64,000 nucleotides of DNA from Thermosipho africanus Ob7. GTDB lineage: Bacteria > Thermotogota > Thermotogae > Thermotogales > Fervidobacteriaceae. A model generated the notes under the pieces. That model did not search any database. It had not been told where the DNA came from and was given only the letters and a program-made list of their open reading frames with translations. Position 1 is the stretch's first letter; every line of letters begins with the position of its first letter. Position numbers and translations under genes: made by a program. Where the stretch lies: assembly GCF_003351105.1 (NCBI RefSeq), contig NZ_NKRG01000001.1:310001-374000 (forward strand). The letters run 5' to 3'. This document shows positions 8,635 to 16,972 of this stretch, piece after piece.

Positions 8635-9528
8635 TTGGTTTTAAGAGCTTCCTATGGAACTTTATCATTGCTTGGGCTTGTGAAAAATAGCAAAATTAAA
8701 ATGGATACAGCTTATTTTATGCTTGATGGTCGCTGTATGTTTAATTGTGCATTTTGTGCACACGCAAGAGATGCAAGAACGGAAAATAAATTTCTTTCAA
8801 GAATAGTCTGGAAAGAAATTAGTGTTGATATGATTGAAAAACTTGATGTAAAAAGAATATGCCTTCAGGTTGTAAGCTATAAAGGTTATAAGGAAGATCT
8901 TGAAAATTTACTTTTAAAGCTAAATGGAAAGAAAGTTTCAGTTTCAGTAAGAGCTCTTTCGATGAAAGAAATAGATAGGTATTTTGAACTTGGAGCAGAT
9001 GCAATAGGTTTGTCATTTGATGTTGTAAACAAAGAATTATTTGAAAAAATACGAGGTGGAAAGTTTGAAAATACACTTGAATTAATTAAAAATGCAGCAA
9101 AAAAATATCCAGGGCATATTACTACTCATGTTATAGTAGGACTAGGTGAGACTGATAAAGAACTTATAGAATTTTTTTACATGATGAAAGAACTAAACGT
9201 ATTAGTTGCCCTTTTTTCTTTTACTCCAATTAAAGGAACAGCTTTTGAAAATTTACCTTCACCAAGTATGGAAAGATACAGAAAAATTCAGTTGGCAAGG
9301 TATTTAATATTTGAAGAAGATGTTCCAAAAGATGTATTTGTTTTCAATAAAGAGCGGTTGGAAAAAATTAATTATCCTTTTAAGAAAGGAATTGGAAAGG
9401 CATTTTTAACCTCAGGTTGTAGTCATTGTACAAGGCCGTATTATAACGAAAAACCTTCAAAAGAGCCTTACAATTATTTTGAATATGCTAACAATCTTGA
9501 AGAAATAGCAAAGAAGGTGCTTGAATGA
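8635..9528 (+). CDS. radical SAM protein, BioB-like barrel, first gene of a four-gene cluster
   Basis: About 297 residues. The [4Fe-4S]/SAM motif CMFNCAFC puts cysteines at 34, 38 and 41. The TIM-barrel segments include a GLGETDKE SAM-contact stretch. A second pair in SGCSHCTRPYYNE (cysteines 262 and 265) could bind an auxiliary cluster or metal. The start is taken as TTG 8635 because GAGGTGA lies just upstream; an in-frame ATG at 8611 overlaps recG but has no ribosome site. It overlaps the isochorismatase-like gene by 4 bases. It resembles the biotin synthase and lipoyl-type radical SAM branch, but no biotin or lipoate gene is nearby. The substrate is unknown. Confidence 0.8.
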   Translation: MVLRASYGTLSLLGLVKNSKIKMDTAYFMLDGRCMFNCAFCAHARDARTENKFLSRIVWKEISVDMIEKLDVKRICLQVVSYKGYKEDLENLLLKLNGKKVSVSVRALSMKEIDRYFELGADAIGLSFDVVNKELFEKIRGGKFENTLELIKNAAKKYPGHITTHVIVGLGETDKELIEFFYMMKELNVLVALFSFTPIKGTAFENLPSPSMERYRKIQLARYLIFEEDVPKDVFVFNKERLEKINYPFKKGIGKAFLTSGCSHCTRPYYNEKPSKEPYNYFEYANNLEEIAKKVLE

Positions 9529-10091
9529 ATTTTTATAAAGAAAGAAAAAAGCATCCACTTGTTCTAAATGTGCCTGCATTGTTAATTGTTGATGTTCAAA
9601 GCTATTTTACTGATAGAGAAAGTTCTGCATATTTAGATGGGATTGAAAATATATATGAAAATATAAAAAAACTTTCAGAAAGATTTTTGCAAAAAGGATA
9701 CCCTGTGATATCAACAATACACAAAGGTGGAGCTTTACAAATGCAGAGATGGTGGGGTAATAAAGTGGATGAAAAGTGGGCAAAACCTTATTTTAAGTCG
9801 AACGAATATGTGTATATAATAAAAGATACTTATGATGCTTTTTATAATACGTATCTTGAAAAAGTACTAAGGCTAAAAAATGTAACTGATATTATAATTA
9901 CCGGAGTTATGACACACTTGTGTTGTGAGACAACTGCAAGAAGTGGTTTTGTAAGAAATTTTAATGTGGTAATGGTTGAAGATGCGCTTTGGGATAAAGA
10001 TGAATTTTATCATTTTTTGTCCTTAAAATCTTTGGCACACGGTTTTGCACATATTTGTAAAACGGAGGAAGTATTGTGCAAGTTGGAATAA
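9525..10091 (+). CDS. isochorismatase-like cysteine hydrolase
   Basis: A 188-residue member of the isochorismatase/nicotinamidase superfamily. The triad is visible: Asp in LLIVDVQ near 24, Lys in IIKDTYDAF near 100, and the nucleophile Cys in THLCCETTAR near 135. Members hydrolyse amides, carbamates or vinyl ethers, so pyrazinamidase, ureidoacrylate or N-carbamoyl substrates are all possible. It overlaps both neighbours by a few bases, which indicates a tight operon with two radical SAM genes and a flavoprotein. Confidence 0.85.
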   Translation: MNFYKERKKHPLVLNVPALLIVDVQSYFTDRESSAYLDGIENIYENIKKLSERFLQKGYPVISTIHKGGALQMQRWWGNKVDEKWAKPYFKSNEYVYIIKDTYDAFYNTYLEKVLRLKNVTDIIITGVMTHLCCETTARSGFVRNFNVVMVEDALWDKDEFYHFLSLKSLAHGFAHICKTEEVLCKLE

Positions 10092-10864
10092 TTGGAGCGG
10101 GTCCTGCTGGAATTTCAGCTGCTGTTTTTTTGAAAAGATATGGAATAGATGTAGCATTGTTTGAAAAGAAAAGAATTGGTGGACTTATAAATAACGCATG
10201 GAGAGTTGAAAATATTCCATTTTTTCAGCCGTTACCTGGTAAAAAAATTGTTGAGAATATGAAATCATATTTGGAGCTTTATAACGTTAATATAATATTT
10301 GAAGAAGTGAAAGAGGTATACGATAAAAGGATTATAACTGAAAAAGATACGTATTATTTTGATTATATAATTGTTGCATCAGGAACGGTTCCAAACAGAA
10401 TTGAGGAATTAGAAGGAAAAAGAGTATACTACGAATTTTTGGATTTACCGGATAATATTGAATCAGTTGCAATATATGGTGCGGGCGATGTAGCTTTTGA
10501 TGGAGCAATACAAGCAAAAATTTTAAGGAAAAATGTTCATATTTTTAATAGATCAAATAGGATAAAAGCTCTTTCACGACTTGTTAATATTGCAAGTAGT
10601 TTGGGTGTAATATATCATGAAAGTGAGCCAATAAAAATCGTAGAAAACAAAGAAAATTATGTAATAATACATACAAAAAAGTCTGTTTACAAATTTGATG
10701 CTTTACTACTTGCAACAGGCAGAAAAGTAGATTTATCATTTTTAAAAACTGATAAAGTATTTTTAATAGGTGATGTTGCTCATCCAAATTTTAGACAGGC
10801 TTCGATAGCCATGGGTGATGGTATAAAAATTGCAATGAAAATCATCGGGGAGGGAAAGGTGTGA
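10076..10864 (+). CDS. FAD/NAD(P)-binding oxidoreductase, thioredoxin-reductase-like
   Basis: 262 residues from a GTG start with a GGAGGAAG site. Two dinucleotide-binding motifs are present: GAGPAGISAA (about residue 7, FAD) and YGAGDVAFDGA (about 138, NAD(P)H). The FAD-closing GDVAHP stretch lies near the C-terminus. It has the shape of a thioredoxin or ferredoxin-NADP reductase but no CxxC redox pair, so it probably passes electrons to a protein partner or substrate. In this operon it could reduce a radical SAM cluster. The start overlaps the hydrolase by 16 bases and the end overlaps the next gene by 4. Confidence 0.85.
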   Translation: MQVGIIGAGPAGISAAVFLKRYGIDVALFEKKRIGGLINNAWRVENIPFFQPLPGKKIVENMKSYLELYNVNIIFEEVKEVYDKRIITEKDTYYFDYIIVASGTVPNRIEELEGKRVYYEFLDLPDNIESVAIYGAGDVAFDGAIQAKILRKNVHIFNRSNRIKALSRLVNIASSLGVIYHESEPIKIVENKENYVIIHTKKSVYKFDALLLATGRKVDLSFLKTDKVFLIGDVAHPNFRQASIAMGDGIKIAMKIIGEGKV

Positions 10865-11796
10865 AAATTTTAGAAAAATTTGGAAAAGAAGAAATAGCAT
10901 ATGTTTATTTAGGAGAAACTTCAAGAGGAAATTTGGTTGAATTTGTTGAATCTATTCAACCACCTATTCCGAGAGATGAAAAATGGGTTTTAATTGTCTC
11001 AACGTTGAATGGTTGCCCAGTGCAATGTATGATGTGCGATGCAGGAGGTTTTTATAAAGGAAAGCTTACAAAAGAAGAGATTTTAGAACAAATTCTATAC
11101 CTTGTAAATACAAGGTATAGTAAAAAAGTCCCAGTTAAAAAATTTAAAATACAATTTGCACGTATGGGAGAACCGGCTTTAAATAATGAAGTTTTAGAAG
11201 TTTTAAAAGAACTGCCTGAAATTTTGGACGCACCTGGCCTCTTACCATCAATTTCAACAGTTGCTCCAATTGGGACCGATGATTTTTTTGAAGAATTGTA
11301 TGAAATAAAAGAAAAATTTTATAGAAGTAGATTTCAATTACAATTTTCAATACATAGTACTGATGAAAAGCAAAGAGATAAAATAATTCCTATTAAAAAA
11401 TGGAATTTTGAAAAGATAGCATTGTATGGAGAAAAATTTGTTAGAGAAGGAGATAGAAAAGTAACACTTAATTTTGCACTTGCCAAAGAAAATATAGTTG
11501 ATTCTAAAGTTATAAAAAGCTACTTTTCACCGGAAAAATTTTTAATTAAGATTACACCTGTTAACCCGACGTATTCAGCTATTAAAAATGGATTACATTC
11601 TGATATTGATTTAAATAATTTTATGCCAGTTAATCACAAAAATTTTGTAGAGGAATTAAAAGAATATGGTTATGATGTATTAATCAGTATAGGAGAGTTG
11701 GAGGAAAATAATATAGGGAGTAATTGTGGGCAATATGTTCAAAAACATTTATTGGAAAAACAAAAGATTGAGAATGCATATAATTTTGTAAAATAA
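10861..11796 (+). CDS. radical SAM protein of the RlmN/Cfr-like family, lacking one catalytic cysteine
   Basis: 311 residues. The cluster motif CPVQCMMC (52, 56, 59), MGEPALN, SIHST, TPVNPT and a C-terminal NCGQY (Cys289) match RlmN/Cfr, which methylate A2503 of 23S rRNA through a methyl-cysteine. The CGQ cysteine corresponds to E. coli RlmN Cys355. The residue seven before the first cluster cysteine, Cys118 in RlmN, is Ile45 here. The N-terminal RlmN domain is also missing. A canonical rRNA methylation role is therefore unlikely. The GTG start overlaps the flavoprotein stop, and a GGGAGGGAAAGG site precedes it. It closes the four-gene cluster. Confidence 0.75.
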   Translation: MKILEKFGKEEIAYVYLGETSRGNLVEFVESIQPPIPRDEKWVLIVSTLNGCPVQCMMCDAGGFYKGKLTKEEILEQILYLVNTRYSKKVPVKKFKIQFARMGEPALNNEVLEVLKELPEILDAPGLLPSISTVAPIGTDDFFEELYEIKEKFYRSRFQLQFSIHSTDEKQRDKIIPIKKWNFEKIALYGEKFVREGDRKVTLNFALAKENIVDSKVIKSYFSPEKFLIKITPVNPTYSAIKNGLHSDIDLNNFMPVNHKNFVEELKEYGYDVLISIGELEENNIGSNCGQYVQKHLLEKQKIENAYNFVK

Positions 11797-11836
11797 AAAA
11801 ATATTTATGGTATAATATATCCAGGGAGGTGATTAT

Positions 11837-12523
11837 ATGGGAGAAAATAACATTTTAATGTGGGTAGGAGTAGGTGTATTAGCAGTTGCTTTAGTTGTTG
11901 GTGTAGTTTTCCTTATTATGCCTAAAGATCAGTATATTACAGCACAAGGAATTAAGATTTGGAAACTTCCAAAAGAAGCAGAAAATGTCCAGATTAATTA
12001 TTCTCAAGAGGCAAAAGTAGCTCAGCTTGCAAGAGAAGGAAGGCTTTTCTTATTTGAAGGAGTAAATGTCGGTGGCGGAGTAAACATGACAATTGCTGAA
12101 AATGCTGCAAGAACACAAGCATTAGGAAAAATTGCAGAGTTTTTAAATGCAAAGGTAGAAACCTTCAGAAAAGTTGTTGAAGGACAACTTCAGAGTGTTC
12201 AAACAAATTCCGGAAATGAAGAAAACAATCAACAATTGGTAGAAGCTGCTGTGTCAGCATATAAAGGAATTACCAAGGTTATGGCGGAGGCTATAGTAAG
12301 TGGTGCTTTAAAATATGCAAGTTGGGAAGTAAGAAAAGGAAACGTTGTAGAGCTTCATGTTCTTTATTTCTATGATCCTACAAACTTGCTTTCAATACTT
12401 GAATCACAAGCACTTGTAAGTGATTCTGTGAAAAAATTGGGCAAGCAGGGAGTTGACTTCTTTAAAGCATTAAATTCAGTATTAGATGAAGCATCAAAAG
12501 GAACTCCTCTTGCTGGTGAATAA
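11837..12523 (+). CDS. membrane-anchored protein of unknown function, LPP20-like domain
   Basis: 228 residues. One N-terminal transmembrane helix (about residues 6-28) is followed by an extracytoplasmic domain. Its pattern (an Ala-rich helix beginning MTIAENAARTQALGKIAEFL near 75, then a Gln/Asn linker, then a VELHVLYFY strand near 175) recalls LPP20/FlgT-N type domains; the resemblance is weak. The ribosome site GGGAGGTGAT and a TATAAT at 11811-11816 suggest its own promoter. An intrinsic terminator follows at 12543, so it is probably monocistronic. Confidence 0.7.
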   Translation: MGENNILMWVGVGVLAVALVVGVVFLIMPKDQYITAQGIKIWKLPKEAENVQINYSQEAKVAQLAREGRLFLFEGVNVGGGVNMTIAENAARTQALGKIAEFLNAKVETFRKVVEGQLQSVQTNSGNEENNQQLVEAAVSAYKGITKVMAEAIVSGALKYASWEVRKGNVVELHVLYFYDPTNLLSILESQALVSDSVKKLGKQGVDFFKALNSVLDEASKGTPLAGE

Positions 12524-12542
12524 TTAATGAAGATCTGATATT

Positions 12543-12573
12543 AAAGGGGCTGAATTTTTTCAGCCCCTTTTTT
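12543..12573 (+). terminator. intrinsic terminator after the membrane-anchored protein gene
   Basis: AAAGGGGCTGA pairs with TCAGCCCCTTT across a short T-rich loop, followed by a T run. It separates the anchored-protein gene from threonine aldolase. Confidence 0.9.
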
Positions 12574-12601
12574 GTTATAATTGTAGCTGGAGGTGAAATA
12601 T

Positions 12602-13633
12602 ATGGAGTTTATTGATTTGAGAAGTGATACTGTGACAAAGCCAACTGATGAAATGAGAAAAGCAATGGCTTATGCAGAAGTTGGTGATGATGTATATGGT
12701 GACGATCCTACAGTAAATAAACTTGAAAAACTTGCAGCTGAAATATTAGGAAAAGAAGCTGCATTGTTTGTTCCAAGTGGGACATTTGCAAATCAGCTAG
12801 CGCTTTTTACGCATTGTAATAGAGGCGATGAAGTAATAATTGGTGATGATTACCATATTGTTCAGCATGAAGCAGGTGCTGCTGGTATAATATCAGGAGT
12901 ACAGCTTAGAACAATAGAAACGGATAGAGGAGCATTAATTCCAGAAGTAGTTGAAAAAAAGATAAGAAAAGTAGATGATATTCATTATCCTAAAACAGGT
13001 CTTATTTGTCTTGAGAATGCGCACTCTAATGGAAGAGTAATTAGACTTGAAAATTATGAAAAAATAAGAAATATTGCAGAGAAATATAAAGTTCCAATCC
13101 ATCTTGATGGAGCGAGAATATTTAATGCTGCAACGTTTTTAAAAATTCAAGCAAGTGAAATTGCAAAATATGCTGATTCTGTAAGTTTTTGCCTTTCAAA
13201 AGGTTTGTGTGCACCGGTTGGATCACTACTTGTGGGAAATAAAGAATTTATTGAGAAAGCAAGAAAGAAAAGAAAAATAATGGGTGGAGGATTAAGACAA
13301 GCTGGAATTTTAGCAGCGGCAGGTATTATTGCTCTTGAAAAGATGATATTTAGACTAGAAGAAGACCATGAAAATGCAAAGTATCTTGCACAAAAGCTTT
13401 TAAATTTTGATTTTATTGAGATTGTAGAAGATGTAGAAATTAATATGGTATTTTTTAAGATAAATAAGCAATTTGAAGAGGAAGACTTTGTTAAGTACCT
13501 GTTTGAAAATGGTATAAAAATAAATCCGTCTGATGACGGAATATTTAGGTTTGTTACACATTATTGGATAAAAAAGAAGGATATTGACTATGTAATAGAA
13601 AAAATGGAGAAATATTTTACTGCTCAACAGTAA
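12602..13633 (+). CDS. ltaE: low-specificity L-threonine aldolase
   Basis: PLP enzyme cleaving L-threonine or L-allo-threonine to glycine and acetaldehyde. The 343-residue product begins [15 protein letters not shown], very close to the T. maritima enzyme. It has [21 protein letters not shown], the HLDGARI aspartate that contacts the PLP ring, and the PLP lysine in [15 protein letters not shown] 12602 is chosen because an upstream GTG (12593) lies inside the GGAGGTG ribosome site. The 3' end overlaps the convergent galM by 17 bases. Confidence 0.95.
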   Translation: MEFIDLRSDTVTKPTDEMRKAMAYAEVGDDVYGDDPTVNKLEKLAAEILGKEAALFVPSGTFANQLALFTHCNRGDEVIIGDDYHIVQHEAGAAGIISGVQLRTIETDRGALIPEVVEKKIRKVDDIHYPKTGLICLENAHSNGRVIRLENYEKIRNIAEKYKVPIHLDGARIFNAATFLKIQASEIAKYADSVSFCLSKGLCAPVGSLLVGNKEFIEKARKKRKIMGGGLRQAGILAAAGIIALEKMIFRLEEDHENAKYLAQKLLNFDFIEIVEDVEINMVFFKINKQFEEEDFVKYLFENGIKINPSDDGIFRFVTHYWIKKKDIDYVIEKMEKYFTAQQ

Positions 13634-14645
13634 ATTTAAATGTTGTTTTGTGGTAATAAATATCACCTTTTTTTAGTATTACATTTGGAAAGTTTTTTTT
13701 GTTTGGTGAGTCAGGGAAATATTGTGTTTCAAGGCAAAGTCCGGAATGTTTTTTATATACATTTCCGGACTTTCCAATAATATTGTCAAGGAAATTTCCC
13801 GTGTATAATTGGATTCCTGGTTTTGTTGTTGATACTTCCAATTTTATTCCGGTTTCTAAAGAAGAAACTACTGCGGCAATTTTTGACTTGTTTAATACAA
13901 AATTTACGTCATAATCAATTTTTTCTAGCATTTTTCCTAGAGTTTTTGGTTGTTTAAAATCATAGGGGGTATTTTCTACAGGCACAATTTCGCCTGTAGG
14001 TATCAAATTTTCATCTACTGGAGTGTATGAATCTGCATTTATTTGAATTTTGTGGTCATAAATGCATCCTTTTCCTGATAAATTAAAATAACTATGCTGT
14101 GTTAAATTAACAACTGTAGGTTTGTCGGTTTGTGCAATGTATTCGATGATAAGTTCATTGTTATTTGTTAGTGTGTATATTACATTGACTAGCAAATTCC
14201 CCGGAAAGCCTTCTTCGCCATCATGGCTTAGATATTTTAGCTTTAATTTTGGACCATATGGAGTAATTTCAGTAGATGTTTTAAAGATTTTAGTATGAAA
14301 ACCCCCTATCCCCCCATGTAAAGAATTTTTACCATCGTTTAGTGCAAGCTGGTATATTGTATCATCAATTTTAAATTGTCCATTTTTTATTCTATTTGCA
14401 TATCTTCCGATAACTGCGCCAAAATAATATTTATGATTTAGTTTTTCGTATTCTTCTAAACTATCAAAACCTAAGACAACATCAACATATTTTCCAAACT
14501 TATCTTTAACCCATATGTTAGTAATTATTCCTCCAAAGTTTAAGGCTTTTACAATCATTCCATTTTGATTTTCCAATGTATATTGAAATACGGGAGTTCC
14601 TATTTGTGTTTTTCCAAATAATTCTTTAGTAATTTTTCCAAACAT
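13617..14645 (-). CDS. galM: aldose 1-epimerase (mutarotase)
   Basis: Interconverts alpha and beta anomers of galactose or glucose. The 342-residue protein has [21 protein letters not shown], the catalytic His in LTQHSYFNL (about residue 176) and the catalytic Glu in [13 protein letters not shown] near the C-terminus. It follows corA by 33 bases on the same strand and converges on threonine aldolase. No other sugar gene is adjacent. Confidence 0.93.
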   Translation of the reverse strand: MFGKITKELFGKTQIGTPVFQYTLENQNGMIVKALNFGGIITNIWVKDKFGKYVDVVLGFDSLEEYEKLNHKYYFGAVIGRYANRIKNGQFKIDDTIYQLALNDGKNSLHGGIGGFHTKIFKTSTEITPYGPKLKLKYLSHDGEEGFPGNLLVNVIYTLTNNNELIIEYIAQTDKPTVVNLTQHSYFNLSGKGCIYDHKIQINADSYTPVDENLIPTGEIVPVENTPYDFKQPKTLGKMLEKIDYDVNFVLNKSKIAAVVSSLETGIKLEVSTTKPGIQLYTGNFLDNIIGKSGNVYKKHSGLCLETQYFPDSPNKKNFPNVILKKGDIYYHKTTFKFTVEQ

Positions 14646-14678
14646 AAATATTTCTCCTTTTAGTAGATTTATTTATAA

Positions 14679-15605
14679 TTATAACCATTTTTTTCTTTTA
14701 AACCAAGCAAGTGTCAAAAGTATAGTTCCAATAGACCAAAAAATTATATGTACATAAGCTAGTGGATTGTTTTGAAGAGGTAATTTTACGTTCATACCGT
14801 AAAAGCTTGTTATTATTGTTGGAACTTGCATTAGTATTGTAACTACAGTAAGAATTTTCATCACTATATTTAAGTTATTTGAAATAACCGAAGCATATGA
14901 ATCCATCATACCAGCAAGGATATCACTATATATATTTGAAACTTCTATTGCTTGCCTATTTTCGATTATTGCATCCTCTAATACATCTTTATCTTCTTCG
15001 TATATTTTTATTATGTTACCTCGCAAAAGCTTTTCCATCATTATTTCGTTTGAACGGAGTGAAGTTGTAAAATAAACAAGGCTTTTTTCAAGGTACATCA
15101 TTTCTTCAAGTTCTTTATTTTTCATAGATCTATGAAGTTCTTCTTCTATTATACTAATAGTTTTATTTACTTCCTTTAAATATGAAAGAAAAACTTTTGC
15201 ATTTAAAAGGAATATCTGGAATATCATTCTACTCTTTTTATTAATGTCAAATTTATTATTTTCAATCATATAATCAATAAAGTCCACAGGTTCTTTACTG
15301 GAAAATATAGTGTAATTTTTTCCAATAATTACCCCCATCGAAACTGTTCTGTATGGTATTTTTGAATTACCATTAAATTTTTTGGGAATTTTTAAAATTA
15401 TAAGTACAGTATCGTCGTCTAATTCTATACGGGCCCTTTCGTCGTCATCGAGGGAGTCATATATAAAATCAGGATCAAATTGGAGAAGACTTGAAAGCAT
15501 GTGAATTTCATCAGCGGAAGGGTCAATTACCTTAATAAGGGAATTTGGAACGAATTTTTCTACTTCCACAATTTTATTTTCTTGCATTGTGTAAAATTTT
15601 ACCAT
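14679..15605 (-). CDS. corA: CorA-family divalent cation transporter
   Basis: 308 residues. A large cytoplasmic alpha/beta and coiled-coil domain (about 1-245) is followed by two C-terminal transmembrane helices with the selectivity motif YGMN between them. The family imports Mg2+ or Co2+, or exports Zn2+. The MPEL sequence that usually follows GMN is absent (KLPLQ instead), so ion preference may differ from standard Mg2+ CorA. A small ORF with its own strong ribosome site lies in the 5' leader. Confidence 0.9.
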   Translation of the reverse strand: MVKFYTMQENKIVEVEKFVPNSLIKVIDPSADEIHMLSSLLQFDPDFIYDSLDDDERARIELDDDTVLIILKIPKKFNGNSKIPYRTVSMGVIIGKNYTIFSSKEPVDFIDYMIENNKFDINKKSRMIFQIFLLNAKVFLSYLKEVNKTISIIEEELHRSMKNKELEEMMYLEKSLVYFTTSLRSNEIMMEKLLRGNIIKIYEEDKDVLEDAIIENRQAIEVSNIYSDILAGMMDSYASVISNNLNIVMKILTVVTILMQVPTIITSFYGMNVKLPLQNNPLAYVHIIFWSIGTILLTLAWFKRKKWL

Positions 15606-15628
15606 TTTTTCTACCTCCTTATATTAAA

Positions 15629-15685
15629 CTACGGTGGTCTAGATAAAGGTTCATCTGAGTATCTACTAAAACTGTCACTACTCAT
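15629..15685 (-). CDS. possible 18-residue leader or small protein upstream of corA
   Basis: A minus-strand ORF encodes MSSDSFSRYSDEPLSRPP, then TAG. The ATG is preceded by AGGAGGTG with an 8-base spacer, as good as any ribosome site in the window, and ends 23 bases before the corA start. It is hydrophilic, rich in serine, and ends Arg-Pro-Pro, a context in which ribosomes can stall. It could be a regulatory uORF for corA or a genuine small protein. Evidence is limited to the ribosome site and position. Confidence 0.45.
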   Translation of the reverse strand: MSSDSFSRYSDEPLSRPP

Positions 15686-15738
15686 TTCTTTTTCACCTCC
15701 TAAATTTTACTTCCTTAATTATACCACTTTTATGTATT

Positions 15739-16386
15739 TTAAATAATAACATCTTTGAAAATTAATTTTCCATTTTCAAAAATTAAAAGTTCGCCTTTTT
15801 TAACCATTTTAAAATCTAAGCCTAATTTTTCAGATGAAATTATATTTTTAGAATACCACATAGTATAGTAATCAGGATCACTATTAAAATAACAAAATGC
15901 ATATAGCTTTTTTCTTTTGATCATCAAAAAGTTGATGCCAGTAAATTCATTTTCTTTAATAAATTTTTTCAATCTTTTAGAAAGATCATGTAGATCTTTG
16001 AAATCTTTTACTATTAAGAAATATTCATAGCTATCACTTTCAAAGATGTTATTTCTTTTTAATGAGTGTATCGTTCCGTTATGACAGAAAGCTGTGCCGT
16101 TTTCATCAACAAATGGGTGTATCTGAAGAAAACCAATTGGATAACTTGGAGAAGCTTTTCTTGCGTGAATTATACCAATCTTTAGTCTAGGAAAAGAGAT
16201 ATCTTTTTCATAAATTGGTTCTTCAAATTTGTGGTACAATACCTCATTACTTTCAGTAAGTGCGTAAATTCCAAAGCCATGTGAATGAGGGCTTTTTAAG
16301 CCATTTTTCGCCATGTTTTGTAATTCTTTAAATAAATTATTGATTTGTTTATCTTTTTCAAATGAAAATCCGAACATTCTACACAT
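15739..16386 (-). CDS. class II glutamine amidotransferase, YafJ-like
   Basis: 215 residues beginning MCRMFGF; Cys2 becomes the N-terminal nucleophile once Met is removed. SHGFGIYAL, HARKASP and FCHNGTIH match class II glutaminase sites. There is no fused synthase domain, so it is a stand-alone glutaminase-fold enzyme of the YafJ type, in which gamma-glutamyl bonds are hydrolysed. It follows the phosphodiesterase gene by 9 bases. The substrate is unknown. Confidence 0.85.
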   Translation of the reverse strand: MCRMFGFSFEKDKQINNLFKELQNMAKNGLKSPHSHGFGIYALTESNEVLYHKFEEPIYEKDISFPRLKIGIIHARKASPSYPIGFLQIHPFVDENGTAFCHNGTIHSLKRNNIFESDSYEYFLIVKDFKDLHDLSKRLKKFIKENEFTGINFLMIKRKKLYAFCYFNSDPDYYTMWYSKNIISSEKLGLDFKMVKKGELLIFENGKLIFKDVII

Positions 16387-16395
16387 ATAAATGCC

Positions 16396-16872
16396 TCAAA
16401 GATACAGAACTTCTAATTTTTTACTTTTTGGTTCTAAAAGTATTATACTTGATTTTCCAGTTAACCATCCTGAAGATTCACCGGGATTAATTATTAAAGT
16501 TTTTTCTGTTTGTTCAGTATATATTTCATGTGTGTGTCCGAAAAATATAAAATCATACAAGTTACTTGATTTTGCTGCTTCTAACGCAAAAGGTTCATGC
16601 ATCATTAAAATTCTATAATTATCTATTGTAAGATCGCGTGGTCCAACTTTTATTTTTCCGTTTGATCTCTGTGTTAAAAGAAGTCTTTCACCATCATTGT
16701 TACCAAATACTCCATAAAATTCTATTTCTTCTTTTACAAAATATGGTAAAATAAACGGAGCTACAAAATCACCACAATGAAATATCTTTTTTATGTTATT
16801 TTTAATTATCATTCTTTCTATTTCTTTAGCTTTGTGTAAGTTATCGTGAGAATCACTTAAAATTAGCCACAT
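16396..16872 (-). CDS. metallophosphoesterase, YfcE/MJ0936-type phosphodiesterase
   Basis: 158 residues. The di-metal motifs occur in order: SDSHDN (6-11), HCGDF, FGNNDGE, MHEP and GHTHE. These are the hallmarks of small calcineurin-fold phosphodiesterases that use Mn2+ or Ni2+. The natural substrate is undefined for most members. It is the first gene of the leftward set MPE-amidotransferase-corA-galM and is divergent from the PHP-domain gene. Confidence 0.9.
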   Translation of the reverse strand: MWLILSDSHDNLHKAKEIERMIIKNNIKKIFHCGDFVAPFILPYFVKEEIEFYGVFGNNDGERLLLTQRSNGKIKVGPRDLTIDNYRILMMHEPFALEAAKSSNLYDFIFFGHTHEIYTEQTEKTLIINPGESSGWLTGKSSIILLEPKSKKLEVLYL

Positions 16873-16972
16873 TTTATCACCTCCCTAACTAAATAATTTT
16901 AACATATATTCTTTTAAAAACATAGAAGTTAGGTTATAATAATTTATAGAGAAAATTTTGGAGGTGTTTTTT

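Noticed and set aside
8741-8762. TGTGCA/TGCACA hairpin in the first radical SAM gene
   Set aside because: The sequence is dictated by the CAFCAH cluster-binding codons, and the stem is only 6 bp.
8611-11796. Assignment of the radical SAM pair as the LipS1/LipS2 lipoyl synthase
   Set aside because: The second protein has RlmN/Cfr motifs, and no lipoate ligase or GcvH gene is nearby; the resemblance of the first protein alone is insufficient.
11786-11816. A -35 box (TTGTAA) for the TATAAT before the membrane-anchored protein gene
   Set aside because: The spacing is 19 bases and the match is poor; only the -10 is convincing.
13616-13635. Inverted repeat TTTACTG/CAGTAAA across the overlapping stops of threonine aldolase and galM
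   Set aside because: Only 7 AT-rich base pairs and no clear T run on either side; a bidirectional terminator cannot be claimed.
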